Positions 1-10,977 of a DNA stretch of 64,000 bases are shown here, in pieces. Within the stretch, counting starts at the first letter, position 1; every line of letters starts with the position of its first letter. A program made the translations under genes and the position numbers. The notes under the pieces were generated by a model that was not told where the DNA came from, made no database searches, and worked only from the letters and a program-made list of their open reading frames with translations. The DNA comes from Isoetes taiwanensis. Lineage: Eukaryota > Streptophyta > Lycopodiopsida > Isoetales > Isoetaceae. Location of the stretch: contig JAJEKV010000080.1 in assembly GCA_021234155.1 (NCBI GenBank), positions 1,038,182 through 1,102,181 of the forward strand, in the 5' to 3' direction.

Positions 1-960
1 TATATGATGTATTCATATCCAAATTTGTCCATATCTAGCTTACACTGTTTATCTTTTTGTAAGAGGTCTCAGTTATGCATGAAGGTTGTCATCCATCAGA
101 GTCAATTGGTGCTTGCTTCATAATAAATTCCAAACACATGGACAGAATCCTCGTTCTGGTCTGAAGCATTGTACTCTTTATTATAATAAATAAAAATAAT
201 AAAAATACTATTTCCAGTACACATCTTTATTTGAGTAGCCATTTGCATTCACAACAAACTTAAATTATAGATCAATGTTACATACAGAACATAAGCAAGT
301 GAAATTGTACAATTGCCAATTTTTCTAAATCTTTTACACCATTTATACAAGTTCTCCATCAATCTCATTAGTCATTGTACAATAACATGCATGAAATACT
401 AAAAATCCATAATTAAACATACTCGTTGCTTTACAAAAGTGGAATACAATAGGATCAATTTTAATCTTAGAAACGACATGTACATCAGATTCACCTTTGT
501 TCTTGGCCTCTTAGACTTGATTCTCCTCCATATTGTTGTACATTTAACTTTCTTCCTTATAGTTCAAATCTTTCTAGTTGGTGTGTGATATTGATCACAT
601 ACCCTATTTTGAGTGACTTTAACTATCTTCATCATAGTTAAAAATATTTCTAGTTGATGTAGAAGACATACATCATAGGCCCTATTCCAAATGCTGAAGT
701 TAGCCCCTCTGTCAAGATGCTCCCTTGCCTTGTGTGCACCAACTTGTCAAAGTACTTACTCTCCATGTCATTGTCTGATCATAGACTTGTCAATGTACTA
801 TCTCCTTGTATGCCCACCAACAAGTATATCAGTAGCATTTCACTGTTGGCACCATCAACCCTTCTCCCGTCCCCCACCTCCCTCCCTACCTTCACCCACC
901 CTATGATAATTAATGAGGATTTTCAACTTCAATATCCCAATAGCCTAGATGAGGTTATCG
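1..960. other. AT-rich intergenic, no gene seen
   Basis: Only short, low-complexity frames occur here and none shows a recognisable domain or paired splice signals. No gene or repeat is supported. Confidence 0.6.
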
Positions 961-970
961 GTCTAGCCGA

Positions 971-1036
971 GGTTGATAACTAAAAATGCGTGATCGAGGT
1001 TGTATGTAAGAGGCCACGCATTTTTGGTTATCAACC
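971..1036. repeat. 22-bp-arm hairpin
   Basis: A 22-base arm at 971-992 (beginning GGTTGATAAC) is repeated inverted at 1015-1036 with one mismatch and a 22-base spacer. The flanks also hold short GATAAC/GTTATC motifs. It probably is the remnant of a small fold-back element; no target duplication was identified. Confidence 0.75.
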
Positions 1037-1260
1037 GAGGCAAAGACCAATAACCACCTTATCGGGCTTATATGGGTAGAATAGTACTGGTAACTGGGTA
1101 GCAATACTACTCCAGTACTGATAACTAGTTATCATTACTCATCCAATAGTGATAACCAAAAAACAAGAACTCTTATTTACATAGAAGAGTCTGATAAGAT
1201 TATTTAACATCTCAAGCATCAAAATGAGGAGACCTTACCAATGGTAATTTAAGGCCATAT

Positions 1261-1694
1261 TCACAACCATTAACATTATTAACACAAACCATTGCATTTA
1301 ATACATTTAAATTAAAATCCCCCTTAAACCCCCTTTGGTTTGGGTGCATATTCACACGGGGGGTTACGTAGGGCAGCGAGAGCCCCAAAAATATATTTGC
1401 AATACATGTACAAAATTAACACCATTAAGTACATTCTCTCAAACCTTATAGTATTTTGCAAGCCTTAATATACAGTATATAAAAACTTGTACATGCATAC
1501 CCCACAAATGAGGATCTCTATGTACGGTCCAGATCTTGGAATATAGGGCAAATATGCCCATCCGACAGCTCTCGTTGCCCGGAGTAACCCCCCGTGTGAA
1601 TATGCACCCAAACCAAAGGGGGTTTAAGGGGGATTTTAATTTAAATGTATTAAATGCAATGGTTTGTGTTAATAATGTTAATGGTAGTTGTGTG
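1261..1694. mobile_element. Fold-back (long inverted repeat) element
   Basis: The left arm at about 1262-1382 reappears inverted at about 1566-1692, about 120 bases with few differences, around a spacer of about 180 bases. Both arms contain the run CCCCCTTAAACCCCC or its complement, and the ends are near CACAAC and GTTGTG. There is no coding capacity; frames that cross it are by-products of the palindrome. This is the structure of a fold-back MITE. I could not identify a target site duplication, so the exact ends are uncertain. Confidence 0.7.
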
Positions 1695-3230
1695 TTGATT
1701 GTTATATTAAAAAAATTTTTGGGCCCTTTGGGCCCTAACACAAGCCTTCAGGCACTAAGGATGGCATATATGCATGTAACAATTTTAGAAACACTTATGC
1801 ATGTAACAACTTTAGAAACACTTGAGCATGTAATCCAATTTCAGAAGACAAGTCTAGAATGGCATACATACATAATTTGATTCTTGAAAACAATAAGTTA
1901 AGCACAATATAAAGAGTCAATTTTTGTGCAATTTAAGTGTTTTTTTTTTTCAATGCATAAACCGCAACCATGGCAAATCCATCTAAACCCATCTGAACCC
2001 ATCCCTTTCCCAAGATCTCGCCGAGAAATAATTTAAGCTTTTTAAGCTCTTCATGCATGCCCGGCATATGTATAAACTGTGGCATTTCAGAAAATCAAAT
2101 CATGACCAAGCATTTCCTTAGAGCTCAATTCTTGCCGAGGAGAAATTCATGTTCAAAGATATCTTGCAAGAATCACATTCTATGATACCCAATCCTTCTC
2201 GGCCATTTTTTCAAGTACTTCTTGTGCCTCATTAATATAACCTAGATGGGTGCAACCTTAGTCCTGAACAAGTATGCAACCTAGTCCTATAGCAAGTCCT
2301 CAGAAAAATTCTACCAACTAGCAACCTCCTTCACAACACGCTAATATAGGATAATCATGTGCGAGTGGTATATTTTGTTAAACAAACTAGACTAGAAATG
2401 AAAGAATAATACTTTCCATTCACTACAACATAAATTTTGGTTGAGTCATGCAAATTATCGATATGAATTGGAAGCCATCTTTTGTTGTAAACAAATCAAA
2501 CTTTTGCAAAGATATAATAGGTCCTTGCTAATATTGACATCATTTCTTGGAAGCCATCTTCTATTGCAAACAAATTATCCTGTAGAATAGCATATAACAG
2601 CCCCGGTAATATTTGACATCATTTTTGTATAGTATGTTTTACATTTCATCTTTCCACCTCCAACCAAGAGCTGAAATGTAGAGTCTTATATGCTAGAGTA
2701 TTAGGCACAGAGAAAGCAACATACATGGCATATAGTGATATTGCTTTTGCCACCCTCCTGTCATTCAGCTTCAAGTAATAATGGAAGAAATTCCTTCGAA
2801 AAACGGTAAGCGTGAGAATGAGCTTAACATGTAAATTCCCCGACACAATAAGATAGTATGTAAATTCTGACACAATAAGATAGTGCTACTCACTCCTCAT
2901 GGCATTTCTTCAATTGCAAATTGCTGGAACAACTGAGAACGACCAAGACTTATCTGAAAGGATTTCAAAAGCTAATATGGCTTTGGATAACCTGCAATAC
3001 AAAAAGGATATGGCTTATAGTAATATAAGGATGAGAATGGGATCCGAAAGGACCGGATTCGATCCGAGTCTTTGTGTTTGTGTCGGCGCGATTCTTTGTT
3101 GTCGGGAACAAGGTCGGAAATCATGTAGCGCGTCCACAAGTTATCAGAAAGGCAGGCTCGGGGTCCTAAGTCAGTAGCAAAAATTGAGATATGCGGAGCG
3201 CCAGCCAGGACGGTCGGTACGTAAGGCTCC
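1695..3230. other. Intergenic, nothing assigned
   Basis: No convincing coding sequence. A short direct repeat (GACACAATAAGATAGT) occurs twice around 2842-2885. Minus-strand frames near 3.0-3.2 kb could be a 3' extension of the possible gene at 3.2-3.9 kb, but I cannot support exons. Confidence 0.45.
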
Positions 3231-3233
3231 ACA

Positions 3234-3859
3234 TCAAATGTCCGAACAATACCTCAGCTTGTGTTGCTCCTCGCTCCTATAATCAAGAAACGTGCATAAA
3301 ATAATTGATTTAAGCACAAAACATTGAAGTGCGATTATAAAACCTGTGGTTGCCTCAAGTTGATCCCGAGACACAACTTTAAAATCACGGACATCAACCT
3401 GTTTTGATGTTTTATCAGAAGTTGACCTCAACGCTACTTACCCGCACACCACATGATATAATTAAGCATACTTTTTGCAACACAGCGTAATTGGTTCAAT
3501 GAAGTTTGCCACCTTTTCGAGGTCGAGCAACTAGATCACGAATCTCTGGATCTTCAAAATCGCTCCCAAACATATCATTTCCCTCATCATGCCATGGCGA
3601 CTTGGTAATTGGGGTTGCAACCCTTTTCCCATTAAATGTGGCTGCAAGCAACTCAAGTTTAATATCACTGCCCTTATATACAGGCCCGACCTTTACCAAG
3701 AGCGCCAGCATCTAAAACAAACATCCCTAATCTCTTTACGCTACTACCCGCACAAACAAAAGCAAACTCTAAATCGCCTTGTTGCCGCAAGTCGCTTGAA
3801 ACTGGCTTTGATTTCATACACCCACCAGACCCAACCTCTCGTCCGACTAAGGAGTTCAT
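3234..3859 (-). CDS. Possible small multi-exon gene, unknown product
   Basis: Three minus-strand segments look like exons. The first starts at an ATG at 3859. The second follows a plausible acceptor (TTTGTTTTAG) at about 3716 and encodes a stretch containing FGSDFEDPEIRDLVARP before a possible donor near 3510. The third (about 3430-3345) follows an acceptor and contains KQVDVRDFKVVSRDQLEATT, ending in a good donor (CCACAG/GTTTTA). I do not recognise the family. Composition is codon-like and acidic/basic mixed, with no transmembrane segment. The intron implied between the first two segments is very short, so the model is unsure; it may be a gene remnant. Confidence 0.3.
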
Positions 3860-3916
3860 CCTTTGCCTTCACCTGCCGATCCCTGAAAAAAAAAAATAGA
3901 ATCGAAGAAGGAATAA

Positions 3917-3987
3917 AACCCTAAAATGGTCTTTTCGATGCTTGCCCTGAAAACCCTAAAATGGTCTTTTCGATGCTTGCCCTGAAA
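3917..3987. repeat. 35-bp tandem duplication
   Basis: A 35-base unit beginning AACCCTAAAATGG occurs twice head to tail, essentially identical, just upstream (on the minus strand) of the possible small gene. It is a simple recent duplication. Confidence 0.85.
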
Positions 3988-4884
3988 TGCTATCAAGGCT
4001 TGCATGTTCAGCCCCTAAAATAAAAAGAGGGCTTTTGTTGTGAGCCCTTGGATGTTAGACCATTGAAAAAAAAAAGTTAAATCAACGGCTAAGAAATGGT
4101 GCACTCTAGATGTACGCATTAGTACATCCATTTGAATACACCATGAAATCTTAGGAAAACCTTTGTGAAAAGCGTACAAAAACATAAAAAAAAACCCCTG
4201 TTATTATGCTACATATTGTAAAGGTAATGCTTGTCGAACAATTTTTATTTTATTTTATTTTATTTTTATTTTTATTTTTTTTGTTATATGGTTCATAAAG
4301 ATACATCAATTATAGACCCATATGGTTTAAGATGATAACGTTTATCTCATAGTGTATATGATCTTGTTTGTACGAAGATAACATAGTACAAGTTAGTCTT
4401 CTCCTCCCCCACCCCCTTTCCTTTTTCTTCTTGTTTAGGTGTTTTTATTTTTCCTATTTCACTCTGAAATACACCCCTCTAACTTATACATATTTCAAAA
4501 TGCATAGCTGTCTTAATTATTTGAACCCATCTTCAATGGCTGTATTTGTAAGTTGTATCGTTCCGCTCTTGCTTTTTTGCCCAAGGAAATTTTCTAAAGA
4601 ATAGTGATTGATCAAAGGGTAGGGATGGAAAGACAAATTGCAATAGCTAAATTGTCAGTTTTATGTAGCAAACAGAAAGGAGAATCAATCTAATGCATTG
4701 TGCACTGGTTTATGTTAGTGATAGTAGGGCACTATTCTACCTAAGTTGATCATAAATGGTTGCTCAGTGTCTTCATAACCAATTTTCTAGAGATTAGAAG
4801 GGGACATGGAACAACATGAGCAATTGTTGTATACTATTATTCTAACATAAATTTGCTACACATATACTGTTAGCAACGGGGAAA
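3988..4884. other. AT-rich intergenic with TTTTA simple repeat
   Basis: Contains an impure (TTTTA)n tract at about 4240-4281. No gene or RNA gene is supported. Confidence 0.6.
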
Positions 4885-4947
4885 GACCTATTGGTCTTCG
4901 TGGACGTTAAAAAAACTATTCTATTCTATTCTATTCTATTCTATTCT
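4885..4947 (+). repeat. 3' end of a SINE-like repeat with (ATTCT)n tail
   Basis: The block CTATTGGTCTTCGTGGACG followed by an A run and pure (ATTCT)n matches the 3' ends of repeats near 12.2, 16.6 and 25.9 kb, which also share ATTGG(T/C)CTC(C)GTGGACGATAAAA and an ATTCT-type tail. This shared end plus microsatellite tail is typical of a short retroposon. Only the terminal part is recognisable here. Confidence 0.6.
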
Positions 4948-6245
4948 TATGCAATCAACTATTTGAAATTTCTTTAGATTTAAATAGTGACTATATATAA
5001 TAAAGTATTCTTATAATCCAGGAGCGATATTTTTTGAATTAAGGGAAATGTAGGAGTATCTTTAGAAATATCGACAAGTTGATTGGTATATTTAGAATTT
5101 TTCATTCTATCATCAAAAAGAAGCTTTGTTTCAATGTGGGCATTAGCATAATATTTATGTTTTTTAAACATCAGTCTCTAGAGAAAGGTTAGATGGAGAA
5201 GAGATGTTGCACTCTATAAAGTGCTTGCCTAAGGCATCCCCTACAAAATGGATATGACAAAGACATCAGTTCTTGCAATTTAATATGATGTCCTTTAGTA
5301 AAGCAATAGAATGTCCAAATGTTTGCTTCAGACACGCACTAACTCAATGCTTTTGTTGTATCATTTTGTCATGATATGATGGCAAGAGAATGTTAGGACA
5401 CTTTAGGTTATCTTTATAGTCCACTTTGAGGAGTCACGAGAATTTTCAGTTGCCATAGCTCCAGTAGAAGCACTATATTATTTCAAGAAATTTGGATTTC
5501 TCGTTTAACCGTGAAATAGGTTCTTATATATGTGTAGAATAGGAGAAGTTGTTTCCATTAACCTAAATTGCACGACTTGAAACATACAATTTCGAGCCTA
5601 ATATGATTGATACAAATTTATAGCTATTTATCAATAAGGTTCTACTCATTGCACTAAGAACCACAAGGATTATTTTAATGTGTTGCTCGAGAAGATTGCC
5701 ATTACCAATTTTCTGAGAAGAAAAATCACATCTACTGCCTAAGAAACAAGATGAAGCTTACTAACAAATATACCTCACGTAGAGTACAAGAATTGCACCA
5801 ATTATATTTTTGTAGCAGTACATAAAAATCATTATGTTTTTATCGCATTTTATGATCCCAATAAGATGCTCAACAAAACTGCCATGGTGATTACCTCAGG
5901 TGTTTCAATGACTATGTCTGGCTCAACTCCTACCTCCTTCGCAATTTATTTCATGTTTATTTCCAGCTGCTAGCAAATTCTTGGTATCCATGTCTGAGTA
6001 TCCTATTACCAAGGGTACATTGGCATCCATGGACACAACAAGCTAGTTAACATGTTTGGACTCTGCGAAGCTTGCACCACCAATGAGTTCGGCATTAAGC
6101 TGATCGACAAAGAAGCCCTCTTTAGATTTGCTTCTTTTTTTACTTTCTGCCAAGACTACATGCCCATGAATGCTGGTAAAATCTCTATCATCTTTACACT
6201 ATCCATGTGCTTTGCAATGGAGAATTCTCTTGGATCCTTACCTGT
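4948..6245. other. Intergenic, no gene assigned
   Basis: AT-rich with no supported exon. The minus-strand frame at 6156-6245 is read-through past the apparent last donor of the ParB/methylase-like gene to the right. Confidence 0.45.
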
Positions 6246-6837
6246 TGGAAAAGGGAAAGCTGAATCAAACACTTGATTTAACTTTTCTAATTTCTCAAAC
6301 TTGGCATCCAGTTTTGGATCATCTTTTTTCGCAGCCTCTATTAACATTTTGGCTCTTGTAATCTTTGCTCATAGCTCTTTGTATCTAGGCTATCCAATAA
6401 TGCATCCATATATGACAAATTGTTATTTTAAATGATGCTTAGAGTAGACCAATTAGATGTACCAGAATGATCATTGGAAGCGCCCCCCGTCACATTTCCT
6501 TCTTCAGAATCTGAATCTAGGACCAGCCTCGCCATCTTATTCAGAGTTTCAAAGAAGATTTCAGAAAGCGACTTATCTTATCATCATGCTCAAAGGCTAT
6601 GATGTGTTTTCCTTGCATTAAAGCAACTCTTGATGTTGTACCTGTAGAAAAGAAATAAAGACACAACCAACTAATATCACCAGCTGATTCAAGATGTAAT
6701 AGCAGTAAGATATTTTCATTTGATTTTTAAGCATCAAGTTCCCATCCATCCCACTCCAGTCGAATTTGGCATTACCTGTGAAATAAGTTTGATATTTTTT
6801 TTAACCTTATCATCCCTCCTCATTTCCTATAAGCTCG

Positions 6838-6905
6838 ACATGTGGCATGAAGGTGCTTTTTGGGGCACCCTCGTGCCACATGTTGTTTGGATCAAAGATC
6901 CAAAC
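6838..6905. repeat. Two adjacent short hairpins in an intron
   Basis: 6838-6883 forms a hairpin (arms starting ACATGTGGCA, two mismatches), immediately followed at 6885-6905 by GTTTGGATC-AAA-GATCCAAAC, a perfect 9-bp-arm hairpin. They lie between exon-like blocks of the ParB/methylase-like gene, like the larger palindrome array at 7.9 kb. Confidence 0.8.
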
Positions 6906-7891
6906 TCGATTGCAAATATATAACCTAGCCCCGTTTCGATTCAAAAATATATGGCATGCTTCTTGTTCGTCCATCGGGGCCCTTCATAGGCGCCAACAGA
7001 AACATGAGAAGACCCTTGCACTGGGCTCTGACTATGTAAATAGTTAGGTAAATGAACTGGGCACAAGACCATTATAATGTGATAAATCTCAACATATGCC
7101 ATTATGGGGACTCTGCTAAAAAAAAATCCAAGCAATTTTTTATTTTCTAAATTTTTGTAAAGCTTTCGATGATACGGGAGCAGACACAAGGATACCAAGT
7201 GTAGTTACTGATTAGAGATCTCTTTAGGTTCCAATATAGAACTAACAGTTTCGAAAATGCACTAGGCATATTTTCACGAACATGTTCATTGTTATAACTT
7301 GATTTGGCATAGTTAGTGTCGAAATCAATAATGTCAAGGAGTTTTCGCTTTGTGAAATTCAAAAAATATCCTGGAATATGGAGAATTTCCTATCTTGTTT
7401 ACATAGGCTAGAATTTCCCCTCCATGAATGAAGAGCTTGATATCTAAAGCTCTTTGCTTGCAGTCAAATCTGCATGAATATCCAAATTGCACTTTTAAGA
7501 ACGTTTTGCTTTCCAATATCTCCTGCATCAGTTGTAATACTCCAGCATTAGACATATCTGGCAAATACCAAAGGAATGCCTTGCTAAGGAAATCCTTAGA
7601 AGGCCTTTTTGACAATTAATCATAGCCGTCGAGTAATTTCTTTTCGACCCATCTACCCACAACCCCCATCAAATGAGCTCAAGAGTTTTCTTTCATAAAG
7701 ATGAATTGCTTCTTAGAGGGCAGCTTGAATAAAAATGGATTTCTTTAGACTAGTGAGGACAACCCAATGCCTTCCACTGTTGCTAAGCGTGTATGATCTG
7801 ATCAGGATATGGGCTGCAATGAATAAATGGAACTATGTCAGAACAGTTATTTTATTTATCCATTATGGGGAAGAGAACATACAGAGGGTTT

Positions 7892-8405
7892 GGGGCTTTC
7901 TTGACTCGCGGGTCGAGAAAGTCCCCAATTACAAGGAAGCCCCTGAATAGTAGTAAATTAACAATTATGGGTATTCTCGACTCGCGAGTCGAGAAAATCC
8001 AAGTCGAGACAAAAAATAGAGGGCGCTGCATAGCAGTAAATTAAAAATTCTGTGTGTTCTCAACTCCCGAGTCGAGAATACCCAGAGGAAGACAAAAAAA
8101 AAATAAAGGGTGCGGGGGCTTTCTCGACTCGCGAGTCGAGAAAGTCCCCAATTGCAAGCAGGTCTCTGCATAGCAGTGAATTAAGAATTTTGGGTATTCT
8201 CGACTCGTGAGTCGAGAATACCCAGAGGAAGATAAAAAACAGAGTGTGCGGGGGCTTTCTCGACTCGCGAGTTGAGAAAGTCCCCAATGGCAAGGAGGCC
8301 TCTGCATAGCAGTAAATTAAAAATTCTGGGTAGAGTCGAGAATACCCAGAGGAAGACAAAAAACGGAGGGTGCAGGGGCTTTCTCGACTCGCGAGTCGAG
8401 AATAG
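7892..8405. repeat. Array of near-perfect palindromes, two alternating types
   Basis: Eight hairpins share the core CTCGACTCGCGAGTCGAG. Type A is flanked by GGGCTTT and AAAGTCCCC (starts near 7892, 8115, 8251, 8375). Type B is flanked by GGGTATT and AATACCCA (near 7969, 8053, 8194, 8330; the last is half deleted). A and B alternate in units of about 124-136 bases (223 for the first interval), with shared spacers such as CTGCATAGCAGT. The array lies just inside an intron of the minus-strand ParB/methylase-like gene, 25 bases beyond the donor. Long minus-strand frames here are repeats of the palindrome, not protein. Confidence 0.92.
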
Positions 8406-10390
8406 CCCTAGTGCAGGCTGAGTAAAATACCTTATGTAGCTGGCACTTGCTGCTATTGTATTCTGACAATGGCAAATGTTGGCAATCGGTGGATGGAGTA
8501 TCCACTGAGAAAACTCTGCATTCCCATTTGGAATACCAATCCGTAATCCTCTGTGGGACCTCCTTTTCTATCTGCAACACTTGTGCTGCCCTCACGGAAT
8601 GCTGATCATCCACAACCCAGAACCTCACATCTTTACCCTTCAGTCTTCCTCAGTGCTCCACATGAACAGCTCACATGTAGCTCTGCTGAATGGCATACCG
8701 TCTGCAGGCATTGGATCCGCAATAGTTTGACGCACCATGAGGTTCAGTATCTCTAGCATGTGAGCTGGATTAAATTCCCTGTGGTTGAAGAGGACCGCAT
8801 CATTAGTGCAAACCTTCAAGCATCTTATGTCCAGTAGTGACTTATGGCCAATCCCCAGTGGATAAAACTGAGGCGCTCCATCTTTTGGGCCCCCTTCTGC
8901 GGCTTCTTTATTCGGTCGTCTGGATCCAAGAACTAGGATTCGACTATTTCATCGTCTTCTGCATCGAAATCTAGAATCTATCATTTCATCATCTTCCGCA
9001 TCAGAATCCTCTGGAGTGCTTTCAGTTTCCCCACTTGCACTCTTCTCTGGACTTTTCTCCTCTCAACAACATCCTTCGTAACTGTTGAGTGCTTTAAACT
9101 CTTAAGCACGTTGGATGTGAACATCCCTGTGTTAAAGAGATTCTCCCTCAGCCTGGAAATTTCCATTCCGAGCTCCCTTGAAGTGAGCATTCCAGCCTCC
9201 TTCATCCCTTCCAAATCCTTCCAGCCCAAGTTCTGGCAATTTAGAGGCGCCTTTGTCAGTCCCCTTGGCCTTGCTCATCGATGTAGAAGAATAATTTGAG
9301 ACTGACAATTTCCTGGTGTGGTAAAATTTTCCCTTCAACACGTCTTCCACATACAAAGTAACATGTCTTTGATCTGGAGCAGCAACAGAGAGGACCACAC
9401 CGACCTTCTTATACTTTTCGCCGGAACTTCTTTTACCCCGTGCCATAAAAACAAATCTTTTTCTTTTCCACAAGCTGTTACTTCGACATACCACGAGCAA
9501 TAATCCACTGGGGTTTCTAGCAGCTCTGTCTCCAATCCTTCAAGGACGAAGAACGGAGTTCTACCAGTGGTGACGAGTGTCTCTGCTGTTAATGCTGCAA
9601 GGCTAAAATATCATCAGAACAGATAGACGAATCGAATAAAAAATTTAGAGTTTACGGGGAGGCATGGTCTTTCGTTTCTTCATTCCATTAGAAACCGGCC
9701 AAGTTAAAGATGCTTATGTCAGGAGGCACCCTACCCATAGTATCTAGCAGCTTCTTTTGTGCATAAGCGTCCTAGAATTCATTCCACTTGAGCCATACTG
9801 CCTCCTTACAAAAGATAATTTTATACGAGTCTATTGGACCTGACCTGCTAGATGTGCTATTAGAAGGATCTACAATGTCATCGCCACCTTTTTTCTTTGA
9901 TTTTCTTGCAGTCTTAGTCATCTGGTCGAGCCTTTCACATCACTTGTTGCGAACAACATGTTGGAGGGTATATTGGTAGAGAAGCTCTGAAACCAGGAAG
10001 AAAATATTTGAGTTTTCTCAGTGACGACCACCGCATTGACTTTCCTGACGTGCTTTTAAAAAGAAATACTATTCAAGGCTGATAAGGTTCATCTCTTTGG
10101 CCAAATTAGAGTGAGCAACATATTGTTCTTCTATTACCTCTAGCAGATGTAATGTACTATAATGTTCAATAGCCAAGGATCCCAGCAAGACATGACCAAG
10201 AAGCCAGAGCAAGGGTGCCAATATAATGGAGAAAAATCTTAAAAAAAATATTGGATAATGTACTACATACGAGGTTGTCTTCTAGTGGGTCGAAACCTGG
10301 GACGGTTGAATCAAGAACAAGCTCAGAACAAGCAAAGAGATAAGTATTAAACTTTGAAGTACTTATAGTAGGGCAAAACTTATTCAATCT

Positions 10391-10868
10391 AAATCATGAA
10401 GCAGATTCTAATAGTCCAAGGAACAATGTAGGCGACTATAAAGACTCTGATGATGAAAGGTACTTTCTTTACTTTATCAGCTTAACATGAATATAGTTTT
10501 ATGCAATTCATGATAGGTGTGATTTAACAATTAATAATGTTTGACAAAATACGCTTGGCATATATTGCAAACAAGTATTTGATCACTCACTTTTTTGTTT
10601 TTCATGGTATATGCCTCCACCTGCATGTGACAAACCATTTTTCTTTGATCTAAATGGTGTCTCTGTAAAACATTTTCAAGAAGCATATTAGGGATGACTT
10701 TGAACAAATGCCTCTTGAGTCAAAGATTACTTGGATCTATCCTTGACCTCACTTAGAAGATATGATAAATGAGGCATTCAGATTATTTCATGTTGCTATC
10801 TGGTCGTAAATGGAGCGCAAAAAAAATGAGGAAGTTCTTTCATTGTTACCATGAATGGATAAAGAACA
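10391..10868. other. Intergenic, nothing assigned
   Basis: No exon, repeat or RNA gene could be supported. Confidence 0.6.
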
Positions 10869-10977
10869 AGGCACTATAGATTAGAAACAAGGTGCCATGG
10901 CACTATGGATTGCCCCAATGCCATGGATTGGCATTATAAAAAGTGTGGCATTGACAGGCTGTTTGATGCCACGAATG

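Larger units (their letters stand above)
6246..10390 (-). pseudogene. Decayed ParB-like/DNA-methylase-like gene (copy 1)
   Basis: Minus-strand exon-like blocks, 5' to 3': about 10387-10272 (donor CTC/GTATGT); about 9950-9690, containing KTARKSKKKGGDD; 9594-9132, starting after acceptor CCTTGCAG with an internal frameshift; about 8830-8431, containing FWVVDDQHSVRAA and ending at donor AAG/GTATTT; 7615-7147 with a frameshift; and 6641-6246 after acceptor TTTCTACAG, containing TSRVALMQGKHIIAFEHDDK and an acidic DSDSEEGN stretch. FWVVDxQH resembles the VVDGxH core of ParB-like domains. G-x-TSRVAL...AFEHDDK resembles the SAM-binding strand of N6-adenine methylases. The same order occurs at 42.0-46.0 kb. 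Stops and frameshifts between blocks suggest decay. Family membership is inference from short motifs. Confidence 0.5.

Noticed and set aside
7965-8359. Several minus-strand open frames of 68-99 codons
   Set aside because: They translate the palindromic array in different registers and repeat the same peptide; not genes.
7892-8405. Possible CRISPR-like array (regularly spaced palindromic repeats)
   Set aside because: The spacers are themselves repeats, two palindrome types alternate, there are no cas genes, and the context is a plant nuclear intron.
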